The notes below the pieces were generated by a model. That model worked only from the letters and a program-made list of their open reading frames with translations. It did no database searches and was not told where the DNA came from. A DNA stretch of 57,593 nucleotides from Cohnella terricola (GTDB lineage: Bacteria > Bacillota > Bacilli > Paenibacillales > Paenibacillaceae), in contig NZ_VNJJ01000007.1 in assembly GCF_007786475.1 (NCBI RefSeq), positions 64,042 to 121,634 on the forward strand, written 5' to 3'. The translations under genes were made by a program, and so were the position numbers. This document shows positions 44,368 to 53,172 of the stretch, piece after piece. The first letter of the stretch is position 1. Every line of letters begins with the position of its first letter.

Positions 44368-45193
44368 CGCGCTCTTGGCTCCTGTCTTGATTAGGGTTGC
44401 TCCACGTCAGTCTGGAATCGCATAGCAGCTTCGTGTATTCAGCTTGAGGATGACGAATAACGTCTTTCGTTAATCCGCTCTCGACGATTTGCCCTTTTTT
44501 CATGACGATAACCGTGTCCGCAACAGCCTCAATGACGCTTAAATCGTGGGACACAAGCAGCATCGCTGTCCCGCCTTTCGCTTTGATTCTGCGAATTGCA
44601 TTCAATACGTGCTCGCGGTTCCCGTTATCCAATGCGGTCGTTGGTTCGTCGGCGATAAGCAATGTAGGATTATTAGCGGTCGCTAGCCCGATCATGATGC
44701 GTTGAAGCATACCGCCGCTCAATTCGAATGGATATTGGCTAAGCACCCGATCCGGCTCGGGCAAGTTCATCTCGGCAAGGCGTTGAGTGGCAAGCTCGAA
44801 TGCTTGCTTTTTGGAGCAATTCGATTTCAATCTCAAGGTTTCGACGAACTGGCTTCCGATCGTCTTCAGCGGGTTGAAGGCCGTCATCGGGTTTTGAAGC
44901 ACTAAAGATAGCTGATGGCGGCGGATTTGCATCAGCTTTTTGGAAGAAAGTCCCGTAAGTTCTATACCATTTAGCCGAATGCTTCCGCGCGTCACATGTG
45001 CCGAATCGGGAAGCAAGCCAAGAATGGACATGCAGGTCATCGACTTGCCGCATCCGCTTTCTCCGACGATTCCTAGGACTTGACCTGTTTCGATCCCGAA
45101 TGAAAGGTGCTGCACCGCCTTCATTCTTCCTCGTTCCGATACGATCTCGATCTCTAATGCTCGAACGTCAAGCACCTTTTGGCGGTTATCCAT
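44348..45193 (-). CDS. cntD: Metallophore/peptide-type ABC transporter ATPase (CntD/NikD-like)
   Basis: 281 residues. Walker A GESGCGKS (about 42-49), signature LSGGMLQRIMIGLA, Walker B LLIADEPTTALD, switch His VSHD. First ATPase of the importer, pairing with the one at 42428-43177. Its start lies 28 bases after the upstream permease gene. Confidence 0.9.
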   Translation of the reverse strand: MDNRQKVLDVRALEIEIVSERGRMKAVQHLSFGIETGQVLGIVGESGCGKSMTCMSILGLLPDSAHVTRGSIRLNGIELTGLSSKKLMQIRRHQLSLVLQNPMTAFNPLKTIGSQFVETLRLKSNCSKKQAFELATQRLAEMNLPEPDRVLSQYPFELSGGMLQRIMIGLATANNPTLLIADEPTTALDNGNREHVLNAIRRIKAKGGTAMLLVSHDLSVIEAVADTVIVMKKGQIVESGLTKDVIRHPQAEYTKLLCDSRLTWSNPNQDRSQERVEIVQV

Positions 45194-45221
45194 GACGGCC
45201 TCCTTACCAACTTCGTTTATC

Positions 45222-46055
45222 CTATTCCGCAGCCTCTCGTTTCCTACGCAATGGGCTGCCTAATCCCTTTTTCTCAGTGACCGCATCGCTTATAAGATTA
45301 AGCAGTGCCACCATAATGAAGATCAATATACCGGGAGCGATCATCAGCCGCGGATGGCTGCGAATGAACGACTTGCCCTCGTTGATCATTGCCCCCCACT
45401 CCGCCGTAGGCGCTTGGACGCCTAGACCGACAAACGATAAGGCGGAGATGTCCATGATCACCCATCCGATCTCTAACGTGACGACAACGAGAAGCGGAGG
45501 AAGCATATTCGGTATAATATGGCGGATCATCATGCGGTAGGCATTCGTTCCGCTAACCCTTGCTGCCGTAATATAGCTTTGCTGCTTCAAGCTGATGACG
45601 AGCCCTCGAACGAAACGCACGTAATACGCCGCTTGGACGATGACAAGAGCAATCGCCATCTGCTTCCATCCCGCCCCCCAAATGGCGATCAGGGCGATGG
45701 CAAGGATGAGTGAAGGGAAAGCAAGAATCGCATCATTAGCGCGCATGATCAGGTTATCGATCCAACCTCCTGCGTATCCGGACAAGCAGCCGATAACAAT
45801 TCCGACAATCAAGCAAGCGACGACAATGACGAGTGCTAGGCTTAACGATACGCGAGTTCCATACAATAGTCGAGAGAACAAACACCGACCTAATTGATCG
45901 GTACCTAGCGGGTAGGTCAGGGAAGGTCCTTCGAGTTTATGGGTAAGATCTACGATATTCGGATCATGAGGGGCCAAATACGGAGCTAACACTCCGCAAA
46001 TAACGACTGCGAGCAATAACGATAGCGATACGATCAAGACCCATCGTCTTCTCAA
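45222..46055 (-). CDS. cntC: ABC transporter permease (CntC/NikC-like)
   Basis: 277 residues, about six TM segments, OppC/NikC type: N-terminal TM followed by APHDPNIVDLTHKLEGPS and GTDQLGRCLFSRLLYGTR, and an EAA loop (GTNAYRMMIRHIIPNM). It begins with a TTG inside a four-base overlap with the other permease, behind GGGGGGAGG. Confidence 0.9.
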   Translation of the reverse strand: MRRRWVLIVSLSLLLAVVICGVLAPYLAPHDPNIVDLTHKLEGPSLTYPLGTDQLGRCLFSRLLYGTRVSLSLALVIVVACLIVGIVIGCLSGYAGGWIDNLIMRANDAILAFPSLILAIALIAIWGAGWKQMAIALVIVQAAYYVRFVRGLVISLKQQSYITAARVSGTNAYRMMIRHIIPNMLPPLLVVVTLEIGWVIMDISALSFVGLGVQAPTAEWGAMINEGKSFIRSHPRLMIAPGILIFIMVALLNLISDAVTEKKGLGSPLRRKREAAE

Positions 46056-47008
46056 CGACCTCCCCCCTTTTCGTTGCTTAGGGTTAATCGCGGATCCAAC
46101 AACGCTTGTATCAAGTCCGCAAGCAAATTTCCGAATACGAAAACAAGTGCCATGATGAAAACATAGCCTTGAATGACCGGATAATCACGGTGAAATACCG
46201 ATTCAAGGAAGAACCCGCCCATGCCCGGCATTCCGAAGATCTGTTCCACGATGACGCTGCCAGCGAACAGCTTCCCTAAATTCATACCCGCGGCGGTGAC
46301 GACAGGACGAATGGCATGACGAAGCACATGCCTCGTCAAGATGGCGAACATCCCGAAGCCTCTCGCTTTGGCGTATAACACGTAAGGCTCATCTAAACTC
46401 TTCAATAATTCAGACCTGAGCAACCTGGAATAAGTGGAGATCAAAGACAAGGCTAACGTGATCGACGGCAATATGTAATTCCGCCAAGAATCCGCTCCTT
46501 GCAACGGGAACCAATCCAATTTGACAGATAAAAAATAGATAAGTAAGTAGGCAAGCCAGAACTGGGGGATCGAAGCTCCGAGAAAAGCGAGAAGCCTGCA
46601 AGCATGGTCGATGATCCGATTCTTTTTCAATGCCGACGCAATTCCCAAAGGGATGCTGACAAGGATGGCAAGCAACAAGCTGGATAACGCCAATGCAGCC
46701 GTAATAGGCAGGCGATGATAGAATTCGCTAGTGACTGGAAGCTTGCTATAGAAAGAGGCTCCGAAGTCGAATCTGCATAGATTCCAAATCCACCCCGCAT
46801 ATTGGGACCAGAAAGGTTCATTCAATCCCAATTGCGCGCGAATGGCGCTCACCGCTTCTTCCGTTGGCCTAATATTCGAAACAGCCAAGTAAGCTTTCGC
46901 CGGGTCGACGGGCGTCAACCGTAAGATCAAAAAAGAAACGAATGAGGCCCCCAATAAAACGGGGACCGTCATCCATATTCGTTTCCAAAGATATGTCGAT
47001 ATTTTCAT
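46052..47008 (-). CDS. cntB: ABC transporter permease (CntB/NikB-like)
   Basis: 318 residues. OppB/NikB type: N-terminal TM with FLILRLTPVDPAKAYL, GLNEPFWSQYAGW, and EAA loop YAKARGFGMFAILTRHVLRHA. Forms the membrane channel with the neighbouring permease. Sixteen bases after the binding-protein gene. Confidence 0.9.
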   Translation of the reverse strand: MKISTYLWKRIWMTVPVLLGASFVSFLILRLTPVDPAKAYLAVSNIRPTEEAVSAIRAQLGLNEPFWSQYAGWIWNLCRFDFGASFYSKLPVTSEFYHRLPITAALALSSLLLAILVSIPLGIASALKKNRIIDHACRLLAFLGASIPQFWLAYLLIYFLSVKLDWFPLQGADSWRNYILPSITLALSLISTYSRLLRSELLKSLDEPYVLYAKARGFGMFAILTRHVLRHAIRPVVTAAGMNLGKLFAGSVIVEQIFGMPGMGGFFLESVFHRDYPVIQGYVFIMALVFVFGNLLADLIQALLDPRLTLSNEKGGGR

Positions 47009-47024
47009 TGAGGAGACACCTAAC

Positions 47025-48686
47025 TTATTTTTGGATGTCCAACGTGTCGAACGGCGTCTCGTCGCGATGTGCCGGGAACTTTAATCCGGTCACGTATTTC
47101 GGATAGACGGCAATACTGGTCAGGTAGGAGATCGGCAAGTACACGCCCTGCTCATGTAGTGTCGTGAAGATGGACGTGTAGAACTCCTGACGTTTCGTCT
47201 CGTCGGTCGTAAGCAGGACATCCTTCATTTGCTGATGCAGTTCGTTGGCCATTGGCAAACCTTGTTGCGATTCGAAAATGCCATATCCGGGCTCGTAATT
47301 GGTCGATACGAAGTTATGCGGGTCGTAAGGCGCCCCGTAAGTGCTCCAGAAGATAAGGTCGGAATCTGCGGCTTCCATTCGCTTATTACGCAACTGTCTC
47401 TCCAAGCCGGTGAGCTTCAGATCGATTCCGATTTGCTTAAGATCGGATTGGATCGCCGTAGCCATCGGCTTCTCGACTTCATCGTCGCCCATGTAAACCA
47501 ATTCGATCTGCAGCGGTTTGCCGTCTTTCTCGCGAATCGTCTTTCCTCCGGCCAGTTTCCAGCCTGCTTGATCGAGAAGCGACTTTGCCGTTTCTAGACT
47601 GTAATCGTAAGGGTTCAATCCAACGTTTGCATATGGGAAGTTGGAAGCAATAATCGTATCCGCTACCTTCTCTACGCCGTTGGTGACCCCGTCGACAAGC
47701 GCTTGTTTATTAATCGCATGTTGCAACGCCAGTCTGACATTGAGATCGGAGAACGGTCCAGATGACGTATTGACGATAAGCGCACGGCTGGCAAGCGCAT
47801 CGGACACGGCCGTCTCGAACTTGCCGGAATCTCTTAGGTTAACGAATGAATCCAGGCTAATGTTGCCTTCGCCGTAGATCATGTCGATATTGCCTTTCTC
47901 CAAGGTAAGAACCCGCGCTTCCGGATCGGGAATGACTTTCACGACGAGCTTATTAATTTTCGGTTTAGTTCCCCAGTAGTTCTCGTTGCGGGTAAAGACG
48001 GCGATCTCGTCTTTCTTGTATTCGGTCAAAACCCAAGGTCCTGTCGTGACCGGGTCCTTGATCTCGTTTGCCGTATTCCCGTCGTCCGGGAAACCTGCAG
48101 CTCCAAGGAATCGCAAGGGACGAACGACGGCGAACTCTTGAAGCGCCGGATAGTATTGGTTCTTTAGCGTAATCCGATATGTATCGGCATCGACGACCTC
48201 CGTCTTGTCGATCTGGCTGATGACCCCAAGCCAAGAATGCATATCACGATTTGCCAGAATCGTATCGAAGTTCTTCTCTACGACGTCGGCATTGAAGTCC
48301 GATCCGTCGGTAAATTTCACGTTCTTGCGAAGATGGAACGTGTATGTTTTGCCGTCTTCCGAGATGTCCCAAGATTCTGCGAGTTTAGGAACAAGCTGGC
48401 CGCCCTCGCCATAATCGATCAACGGTTCATAGTACATACCTTGGGCAAAGAACTCGTTTGGCGCATATTGATGAGGGTTCAATGGTCCGATATCCTTGGG
48501 CCAAGCGATTGTAAGCGTCTTGTCTTCTGCCGTTCCATTCGAAGAAATAGGAGATGCGGAAGCTGATGATGGAGCCGGAACAGATGAATCGTTGCTCTTG
48601 TTATTGGACGAACAACCGGCAATCATAATGGAAAAAATGAGCGTTAGTATGATGACTGCCCGGGAACTTTTAACCTTCTTTAACAC
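47025..48686 (-). CDS. cntA: Nickel/metallophore-binding lipoprotein (CntA/NikA-like)
   Basis: 553 residues starting with GTG. Lipoprotein signal with lipobox MIAGC (Cys near 25), then the family-5 extracellular binding domain; TLTIAWPKDIGPLNPHQYAPNEFFAQGMYYEPL is NikA/CntA-like. It captures metal-metallophore complexes for the permease. GGGGGTC lies nine bases before the start. First gene of the six-gene operon, under a promoter with a Fur box. No histidine racemase, nicotianamine-synthase-like or opine dehydrogenase gene is seen in the window. Confidence 0.85.
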   Translation of the reverse strand: MLKKVKSSRAVIILTLIFSIMIAGCSSNNKSNDSSVPAPSSASASPISSNGTAEDKTLTIAWPKDIGPLNPHQYAPNEFFAQGMYYEPLIDYGEGGQLVPKLAESWDISEDGKTYTFHLRKNVKFTDGSDFNADVVEKNFDTILANRDMHSWLGVISQIDKTEVVDADTYRITLKNQYYPALQEFAVVRPLRFLGAAGFPDDGNTANEIKDPVTTGPWVLTEYKKDEIAVFTRNENYWGTKPKINKLVVKVIPDPEARVLTLEKGNIDMIYGEGNISLDSFVNLRDSGKFETAVSDALASRALIVNTSSGPFSDLNVRLALQHAINKQALVDGVTNGVEKVADTIIASNFPYANVGLNPYDYSLETAKSLLDQAGWKLAGGKTIREKDGKPLQIELVYMGDDEVEKPMATAIQSDLKQIGIDLKLTGLERQLRNKRMEAADSDLIFWSTYGAPYDPHNFVSTNYEPGYGIFESQQGLPMANELHQQMKDVLLTTDETKRQEFYTSIFTTLHEQGVYLPISYLTSIAVYPKYVTGLKFPAHRDETPFDTLDIQK

Positions 48687-48713
48687 GTCTGACTTGACCC
48701 CCTGATATTACAC

Positions 48714-48772
48714 TGATAATGATTCTCAAAATCACCTAGACGAATCATATCCTATCTATTAGTAAAATACAA
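48714..48772 (-). promoter_or_regulatory. Fur-controlled promoter of the cnt-type operon
   Basis: -35 TTGTAT (48767-48772), 17-bp spacer, -10 TATGAT (48744-48749), then TGATAATGATTCTCA on the plus strand (48714-48728), a 7-1-7 Fur box with one mismatch. It differs from the two boxes in the fusion genes by a single base (the central, free position). Zur control is also possible and cannot be excluded. Confidence 0.78.
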
Positions 48773-48829
48773 GGGAAAACATGAAATTGTTTCGTGCTTA
48801 AACACGTAGCTTATAAAGGATAATAAGCT

Positions 48830-49104
48830 TTATGGGAGCTCTATGGCTCCCCCCCCTAACTTCTCCACCGACACAGAAAAGCCAATGCTGTTTCCTTGCC
48901 GCGAAACCGGCAATAGCGAAGCCCGTGGAGCTCTTTGGCATCCGCGAAGCTTCGCTCTATCATTTGATAACGCAAGCGGTAAAGGTATTTGCCCGAACGA
49001 CTTAGTCGATTCAGCCGAACCCACTCCTTGCTATCCTCCCAGACATGACGGGTAATGACTTTCGGGAGCGTGTGCAAGTTTCCAGCAGCGGGCAATCTTT
49101 GCAA
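48830..49104 (-). mobile_element. Transposase C-terminal remnant (IS1182-like)
   Basis: 82 readable residues (49104-48856) with VWEDSKEWVRLNRLS, KYLYRLRYQMIERSFADAKELHGLRYCRFRG, the C-terminal part of IS1182-type DDE transposases, including the Glu/Asp-rich helix. The end continues in another frame as GFSVSVEKLGGG. The N-terminal two thirds and the ends of the element are missing. It lies between the cnt operon promoter and the SLH gene. Confidence 0.75.
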
Positions 49105-49236
49105 TCCTTTGGATCAGATTTGTATTCTCGGTAGCCTTCTCGGTTTGTTGTCGTTTACTTTCCCAATCGAATCCGACTATTTCATGTCGGATTCTCGACT
49201 TTTGCATTTGAGAAACCGGTTTGGTGAATCTTTTAC

Positions 49237-51597
49237 TTACTCATTTTTGCTCTTTTGCGCCAGCATTCTCAGCAGTACCGTTACCGCTTCTGCTCTTGTC
49301 GTTTTATCGTTCGGAGCAAATTGGTTCGTGCCTTTACCTTCGACAATACCCAGCTTTTTCATGGCCGCCACTGCGCCTTTCGCCCAGTCCGGAATGTACT
49401 TGTCGTCCGAGAAGCCCGTTGCTGTCTTCTCATTGAGCGTCTGAGCCAAAGCTTTGGCGATCATCGCTGTCATCTCAGAGCGTGTAATTTCGGCATTCGG
49501 ACGGAACGTGCTGTCCTCATAGCCTGTTATGATACCTGCATATACCGCCTGCATTATCGATTTCTGCGCCCAGGCGCCGATCTTCGACTTATCGGTGAAC
49601 GTCAGCGCCACTTCATCCCCTTGCGATTTGAGGGCATTCATCAGCATGACCGCAAATTCCGCTCGCGTTACGGTACGATCTGGCTTAAATGTGCCATCCT
49701 GATAGCCGCTAACGATGCCGGCGCTAGCTGCTTGTTTGATGTTATCCTCTGCCCAGTGTCCGGAGATATCACTGAAGCTTGTCGGCTGCTTCGGGTTTGA
49801 CGTAGAATCTGAATCTTGCCCTACACCGAGTACCGCGAACTTCGTGAAGTGATTAACTTTTACGGTGATCGTATTGCCGTTTACCTCGCCGCCGATTTTT
49901 ACCCAGACCTGTTTCGATTCGTCATAGTAGAATACGCAAGGCTCTTGATCGCCCTTCAAGCTTTTCGGATCGAAGGTTAAGGTCATCGTAATCTCTTTGC
50001 TGAAATTCTCCGAGAAGTTCTTCAGAATTTCGAATATCGGGCTAGCCAGAACATCGTTTTTCGTAATCAAATTTATCGAGTCCGTCAATTTCTCAATCGT
50101 TAATAGCAGCTCTTTGTCTGTAGCATTAGCAGGAATCGAGATCTTGACTGCATCCCCAAAGCTAACCTGACCCGGTTTACCAACGGGAAGCTTTAGCGTA
50201 CCGACTGTCGAGGTAACTGTATCGCTTGAGGGCGTTGATGATGAACCGCCGCTGATTCCAACCACGGTTAGAAGCACGCTCTGCGAGGAAGCCAAATAGT
50301 GATTATCACCGCTGTAGCTCGCGGTAATGGTATGGCTGCCTACTGATAAACCGGTGGCTGACCATTGTGCGGTGCCGTTTGTCCCTATAGTGACAAAACC
50401 TAATTGGGTAGCTCCATCATTAAACGTTACGGTTCCTGTGACAGGGACCGCATTTACGACAGGCACTTGTGCCGTGAACGTTACGTCTAAGCCGTAAGTT
50501 ACTTGGCTCGAACTAGAGGTCAGGCTTAAATTCGGCGCAATGGTATTAACCGTATACGTAAAAGACGAGGATGCGAGAGATTCAAAGTTATTATCACCGG
50601 AGTATCTCGCAGTAATCGTATGAACGCCCGGTGTAAGACTTGCCGTCTCATAGACAGCCGAATTTACGATGCTTTGCCCTAACGTTACGGTCCCTAGCTC
50701 TACGTTCCCATCGTAAAAAATGACATCCCCGCTAGAAACAAGGCCGCTTACGGAAGGGACTTCTGCCGCAAATGACACCCTCTCCCCATAAACCGACGAT
50801 GCAACGCTGCTCGTCAATGAAACCGAAGACGTGATTTTGGGAACGTTTACCCTAAAGATTGATGACTCATTATGATTATGGTTGCCATCGCTTGAATTAA
50901 ATTCTGCTTTAAACTCATGAACGCCAACCGATAGTGGAGGAGTCGTTATTGAAGCGATACCGTTGGCTGCTTTCAGCGAGTTTAAGTTTGATGTTACCTT
51001 CTGATCCGATTGCCCAACAAAAGAAACCGTATGGTTCGTGTTGTCTAGCTCGATTTTATACAAATATCGAGCTCCTGTTTGGGAGATATTCTGATTGACG
51101 ATATCTCCTTCCTTATTGTATTGCACAATATTGAAATAACCCATATTGTTTGTATCGCTGTATCCCCAGAACGTATACTCTCCCCATTTCAAAACTGGAC
51201 AGGTTGGAGACCCAACCGGATTAGTATCTCTGCCATCAATCATGCATGCTTGTTTGTATCCGCTTGGAATACTGCCTGGAGGCGAAGCTAATGTAATAAT
51301 CACAGGTGTTTGCTCGATCAAAGTCTGAGCCGTTTGAATCGGAATCCCATTATCAGTAAACGTAACAGAGCCCACAGGGGAATTGCTGCTATTCGAAGTA
51401 TCTGTAACCGTTGAACTTAATGTCACGCTTTGTCCATAAGCAATCGTGACCGCATCCCCTGTCAGAGATACGCTTACAGGATTTGCCGCATAAGCCTCGC
51501 CCGAAAAAAAACTTAACCCATGCGCAATAATTACAAGAAGTAGAAAACTCTTCGCGTATAGCCACTTTCTTGCACCGAAATTCATGAAATTCCGCAA
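49237..51597 (-). CDS. SLH-anchored surface protein with Ig-like repeats
   Basis: 786 residues from a TTG at 51597 with GGAGG ten bases upstream (an in-frame ATG at 51585 is the alternative). Signal peptide (to about residue 37, AYA), a first Ig-like domain with a large inserted segment containing two Cys, then two to three Big_3-type Ig-like repeats (about 255-445: SVYGERVSFAAEVP, TYGLDVTFTAQVP). A beta domain (about 465-595) and three SLH domains (about 600-780) follow. Cell-wall-attached. It shares the promoter/leader element of the SLH gene at 31829. Confidence 0.9.
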   Translation of the reverse strand: MRNFMNFGARKWLYAKSFLLLVIIAHGLSFFSGEAYAANPVSVSLTGDAVTIAYGQSVTLSSTVTDTSNSSNSPVGSVTFTDNGIPIQTAQTLIEQTPVIITLASPPGSIPSGYKQACMIDGRDTNPVGSPTCPVLKWGEYTFWGYSDTNNMGYFNIVQYNKEGDIVNQNISQTGARYLYKIELDNTNHTVSFVGQSDQKVTSNLNSLKAANGIASITTPPLSVGVHEFKAEFNSSDGNHNHNESSIFRVNVPKITSSVSLTSSVASSVYGERVSFAAEVPSVSGLVSSGDVIFYDGNVELGTVTLGQSIVNSAVYETASLTPGVHTITARYSGDNNFESLASSSFTYTVNTIAPNLSLTSSSSQVTYGLDVTFTAQVPVVNAVPVTGTVTFNDGATQLGFVTIGTNGTAQWSATGLSVGSHTITASYSGDNHYLASSQSVLLTVVGISGGSSSTPSSDTVTSTVGTLKLPVGKPGQVSFGDAVKISIPANATDKELLLTIEKLTDSINLITKNDVLASPIFEILKNFSENFSKEITMTLTFDPKSLKGDQEPCVFYYDESKQVWVKIGGEVNGNTITVKVNHFTKFAVLGVGQDSDSTSNPKQPTSFSDISGHWAEDNIKQAASAGIVSGYQDGTFKPDRTVTRAEFAVMLMNALKSQGDEVALTFTDKSKIGAWAQKSIMQAVYAGIITGYEDSTFRPNAEITRSEMTAMIAKALAQTLNEKTATGFSDDKYIPDWAKGAVAAMKKLGIVEGKGTNQFAPNDKTTRAEAVTVLLRMLAQKSKNE

Positions 51598-51616
51598 TTT
51601 AATCCGTCCTCCACGA

Positions 51617-51695
51617 CAAAAAATCTCCTATTATTCGACTCTACAAGGCATTATAGAGAGAATCATGGAGATTGTAATCCTACTAAAGTAGTACG
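51617..51695 (-). promoter_or_regulatory. Conserved promoter/leader element of the SLH gene, copy B
   Basis: Minus-strand counterpart of 31722-31801, with about six differences and one single-base gap. Dyad CTACTAAAGTAG (51680-51691, plus-strand reading), -10 TATAAT (minus strand, 51650-51655), leader ending in a T-run. It overlaps the C-terminal end of the SPFH remnant. Confidence 0.7.
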
Positions 51696-51893
51696 AGCTG
51701 ATTTGAGCAATATACGCATAGAATCAGAAAATACGTTTACCGCATCAGTCGGAACGAAAAGGGTTGTCGCCTGTCCTTTTGATATTTCCCCCAAAGCTTC
51801 TAACGATTTATAGGCAAGAAACTGAGGATCTGCTTTATAGGGCACGTACACCTTTATAATTAGACAAAAAATACAAATAGAGACCGTCAACAA
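51663..51893 (-). pseudogene. SPFH/band-7 protein C-terminal remnant
   Basis: 76 residues ending in KADPQFLAYKSLEALGEISKGQATTLFVPTDAVN, which is like the C-terminal end of SPFH (stomatin/prohibitin-type) proteins; the N-terminal part is gone. Its 3' end lies within the conserved SLH promoter element, so the SLH gene and its promoter were probably brought in next to, or replaced, an SPFH gene. Confidence 0.5.
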
Positions 51894-51908
51894 GACGGCC
51901 CCTACTCT

Positions 51909-53135
51909 TCAGTCCTTATATGGATCGAACTCATCCGCTCCCGCCATGCACACTCCGATCGGCTTCAGCACATGCAACACATCAATCGTTTCCGAATGCG
52001 CGTCTAGCACCTCTTGGAGCTTTCGATAGACGAACGGGCTTTCATCCGTTCCGGCTCCGCGCAGTTCGACACCGTAGTTGTGGACCGCTTGCAGCATTTG
52101 TTCTGGAGCGATTTGCCCGCCGGTACGCGTGCGGGTTCTCCAATTCATTTTACCAGCGGCTTGCGTACGGCTCATGATTCGACCAGCCCCATGCACGGTA
52201 CTGTAGAACGAATCGCGGTTTTCTTCCGTATCCTTGCCCCGTACGATGACCGAGATATCACCCATGCTTCCGCCGATGAAACCGACTTGCCCCGGAGCAG
52301 ATGGTGTCGCGCCTTTACGAACGACAACCGTATCCTTGCCTCCATGCGACTCCAACCACGCGTAATTGTGATGGTTGTGCACTTCAAAGTCCGCTGCCGC
52401 TCCGATCATCAACAGCACCTGCGCAATGACATAGTCCCGACCGGCATAAGCATAACGACCAGCCAGCTTCATCGCGCGGAAGTACATATCGCCCAGCTCG
52501 CTGTCCAGATCGAGCAGTACAGGTGGCTGATCCATCTTCTCGCCTGGCGCGTTCGCCAGAAATTCGCGTCCTGCCGTCAAGTTGATGAATCCGCTGGCCG
52601 TCTTATGGCCAAAGCCCCGGCTACCGAAGTGGTTCCCCACCCAAAGCCGCCCGGTTCCCACTTCTTCGAACAGGTCGACAAAATGGTTGCCGCTGCCTAC
52701 CGTCCCGAGTTGATCGCGGGCCAGCGCCTTCAGCTTATCGTGCTCCTGCCGACCAATCGCAGCATAGACGCTCCAGTCCGGATCGTCGAACAGCTCATGG
52801 TCGACTTTCTCACTGTTCACACGTCCTATGCCGAAAGAAACTTTGCGCGCAACTTGATCCATGATCGCAGACAACCGTGGCTTGATATCCGCCGCCATCA
52901 AGTTCGTCCGTACCGCCTTGTTGCCGCACGCAATGTCGTAGCCGACGCCCGAAGGCGAGATTTGCCCCTCGTACGCCACTACGCCGCCGATCGGTTGGCT
53001 ATATCCCTTATGATGATCGGCCATCAGCAGCGTCTGTACCACATTCCCATGCTCCGCGCACGTCTTGGCTTGGGACAGTGCGCCCGGATCGGGATTGCCC
53101 CAGACGCGTACGCCGTCTATTGTTTGGTAAGTCAT
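51909..53135 (-). CDS. rtcB: RtcB-family 3'-phosphate RNA ligase
   Basis: 408 residues from the ATG at 53135 (MTYQTID), with AGGAG 11 bases upstream; the GTG at 53147 overlaps that site. Motifs of RtcB: YDIACGNKAVRTNL, GTVGSGNHFVDL, HNHHNYAW, HGAGRIMSRTQA (the guanylylated His motif), C-terminal KPIGVCMAG. It belongs to the shorter RtcB group. RtcB joins 2',3'-cyclic phosphate or 3'-phosphate ends to 5'-OH ends using GTP and Mn2+, repairing cleaved tRNA and other RNA. Third protein gene of the Ro60 operon; 37 bases after the upstream gene. Confidence 0.95.
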   Translation of the reverse strand: MTYQTIDGVRVWGNPDPGALSQAKTCAEHGNVVQTLLMADHHKGYSQPIGGVVAYEGQISPSGVGYDIACGNKAVRTNLMAADIKPRLSAIMDQVARKVSFGIGRVNSEKVDHELFDDPDWSVYAAIGRQEHDKLKALARDQLGTVGSGNHFVDLFEEVGTGRLWVGNHFGSRGFGHKTASGFINLTAGREFLANAPGEKMDQPPVLLDLDSELGDMYFRAMKLAGRYAYAGRDYVIAQVLLMIGAAADFEVHNHHNYAWLESHGGKDTVVVRKGATPSAPGQVGFIGGSMGDISVIVRGKDTEENRDSFYSTVHGAGRIMSRTQAAGKMNWRTRTRTGGQIAPEQMLQAVHNYGVELRGAGTDESPFVYRKLQEVLDAHSETIDVLHVLKPIGVCMAGADEFDPYKD

Positions 53136-53172
53136 TTTCCCCAACACTCCTGTTCTGCTTACGGATAACGAT

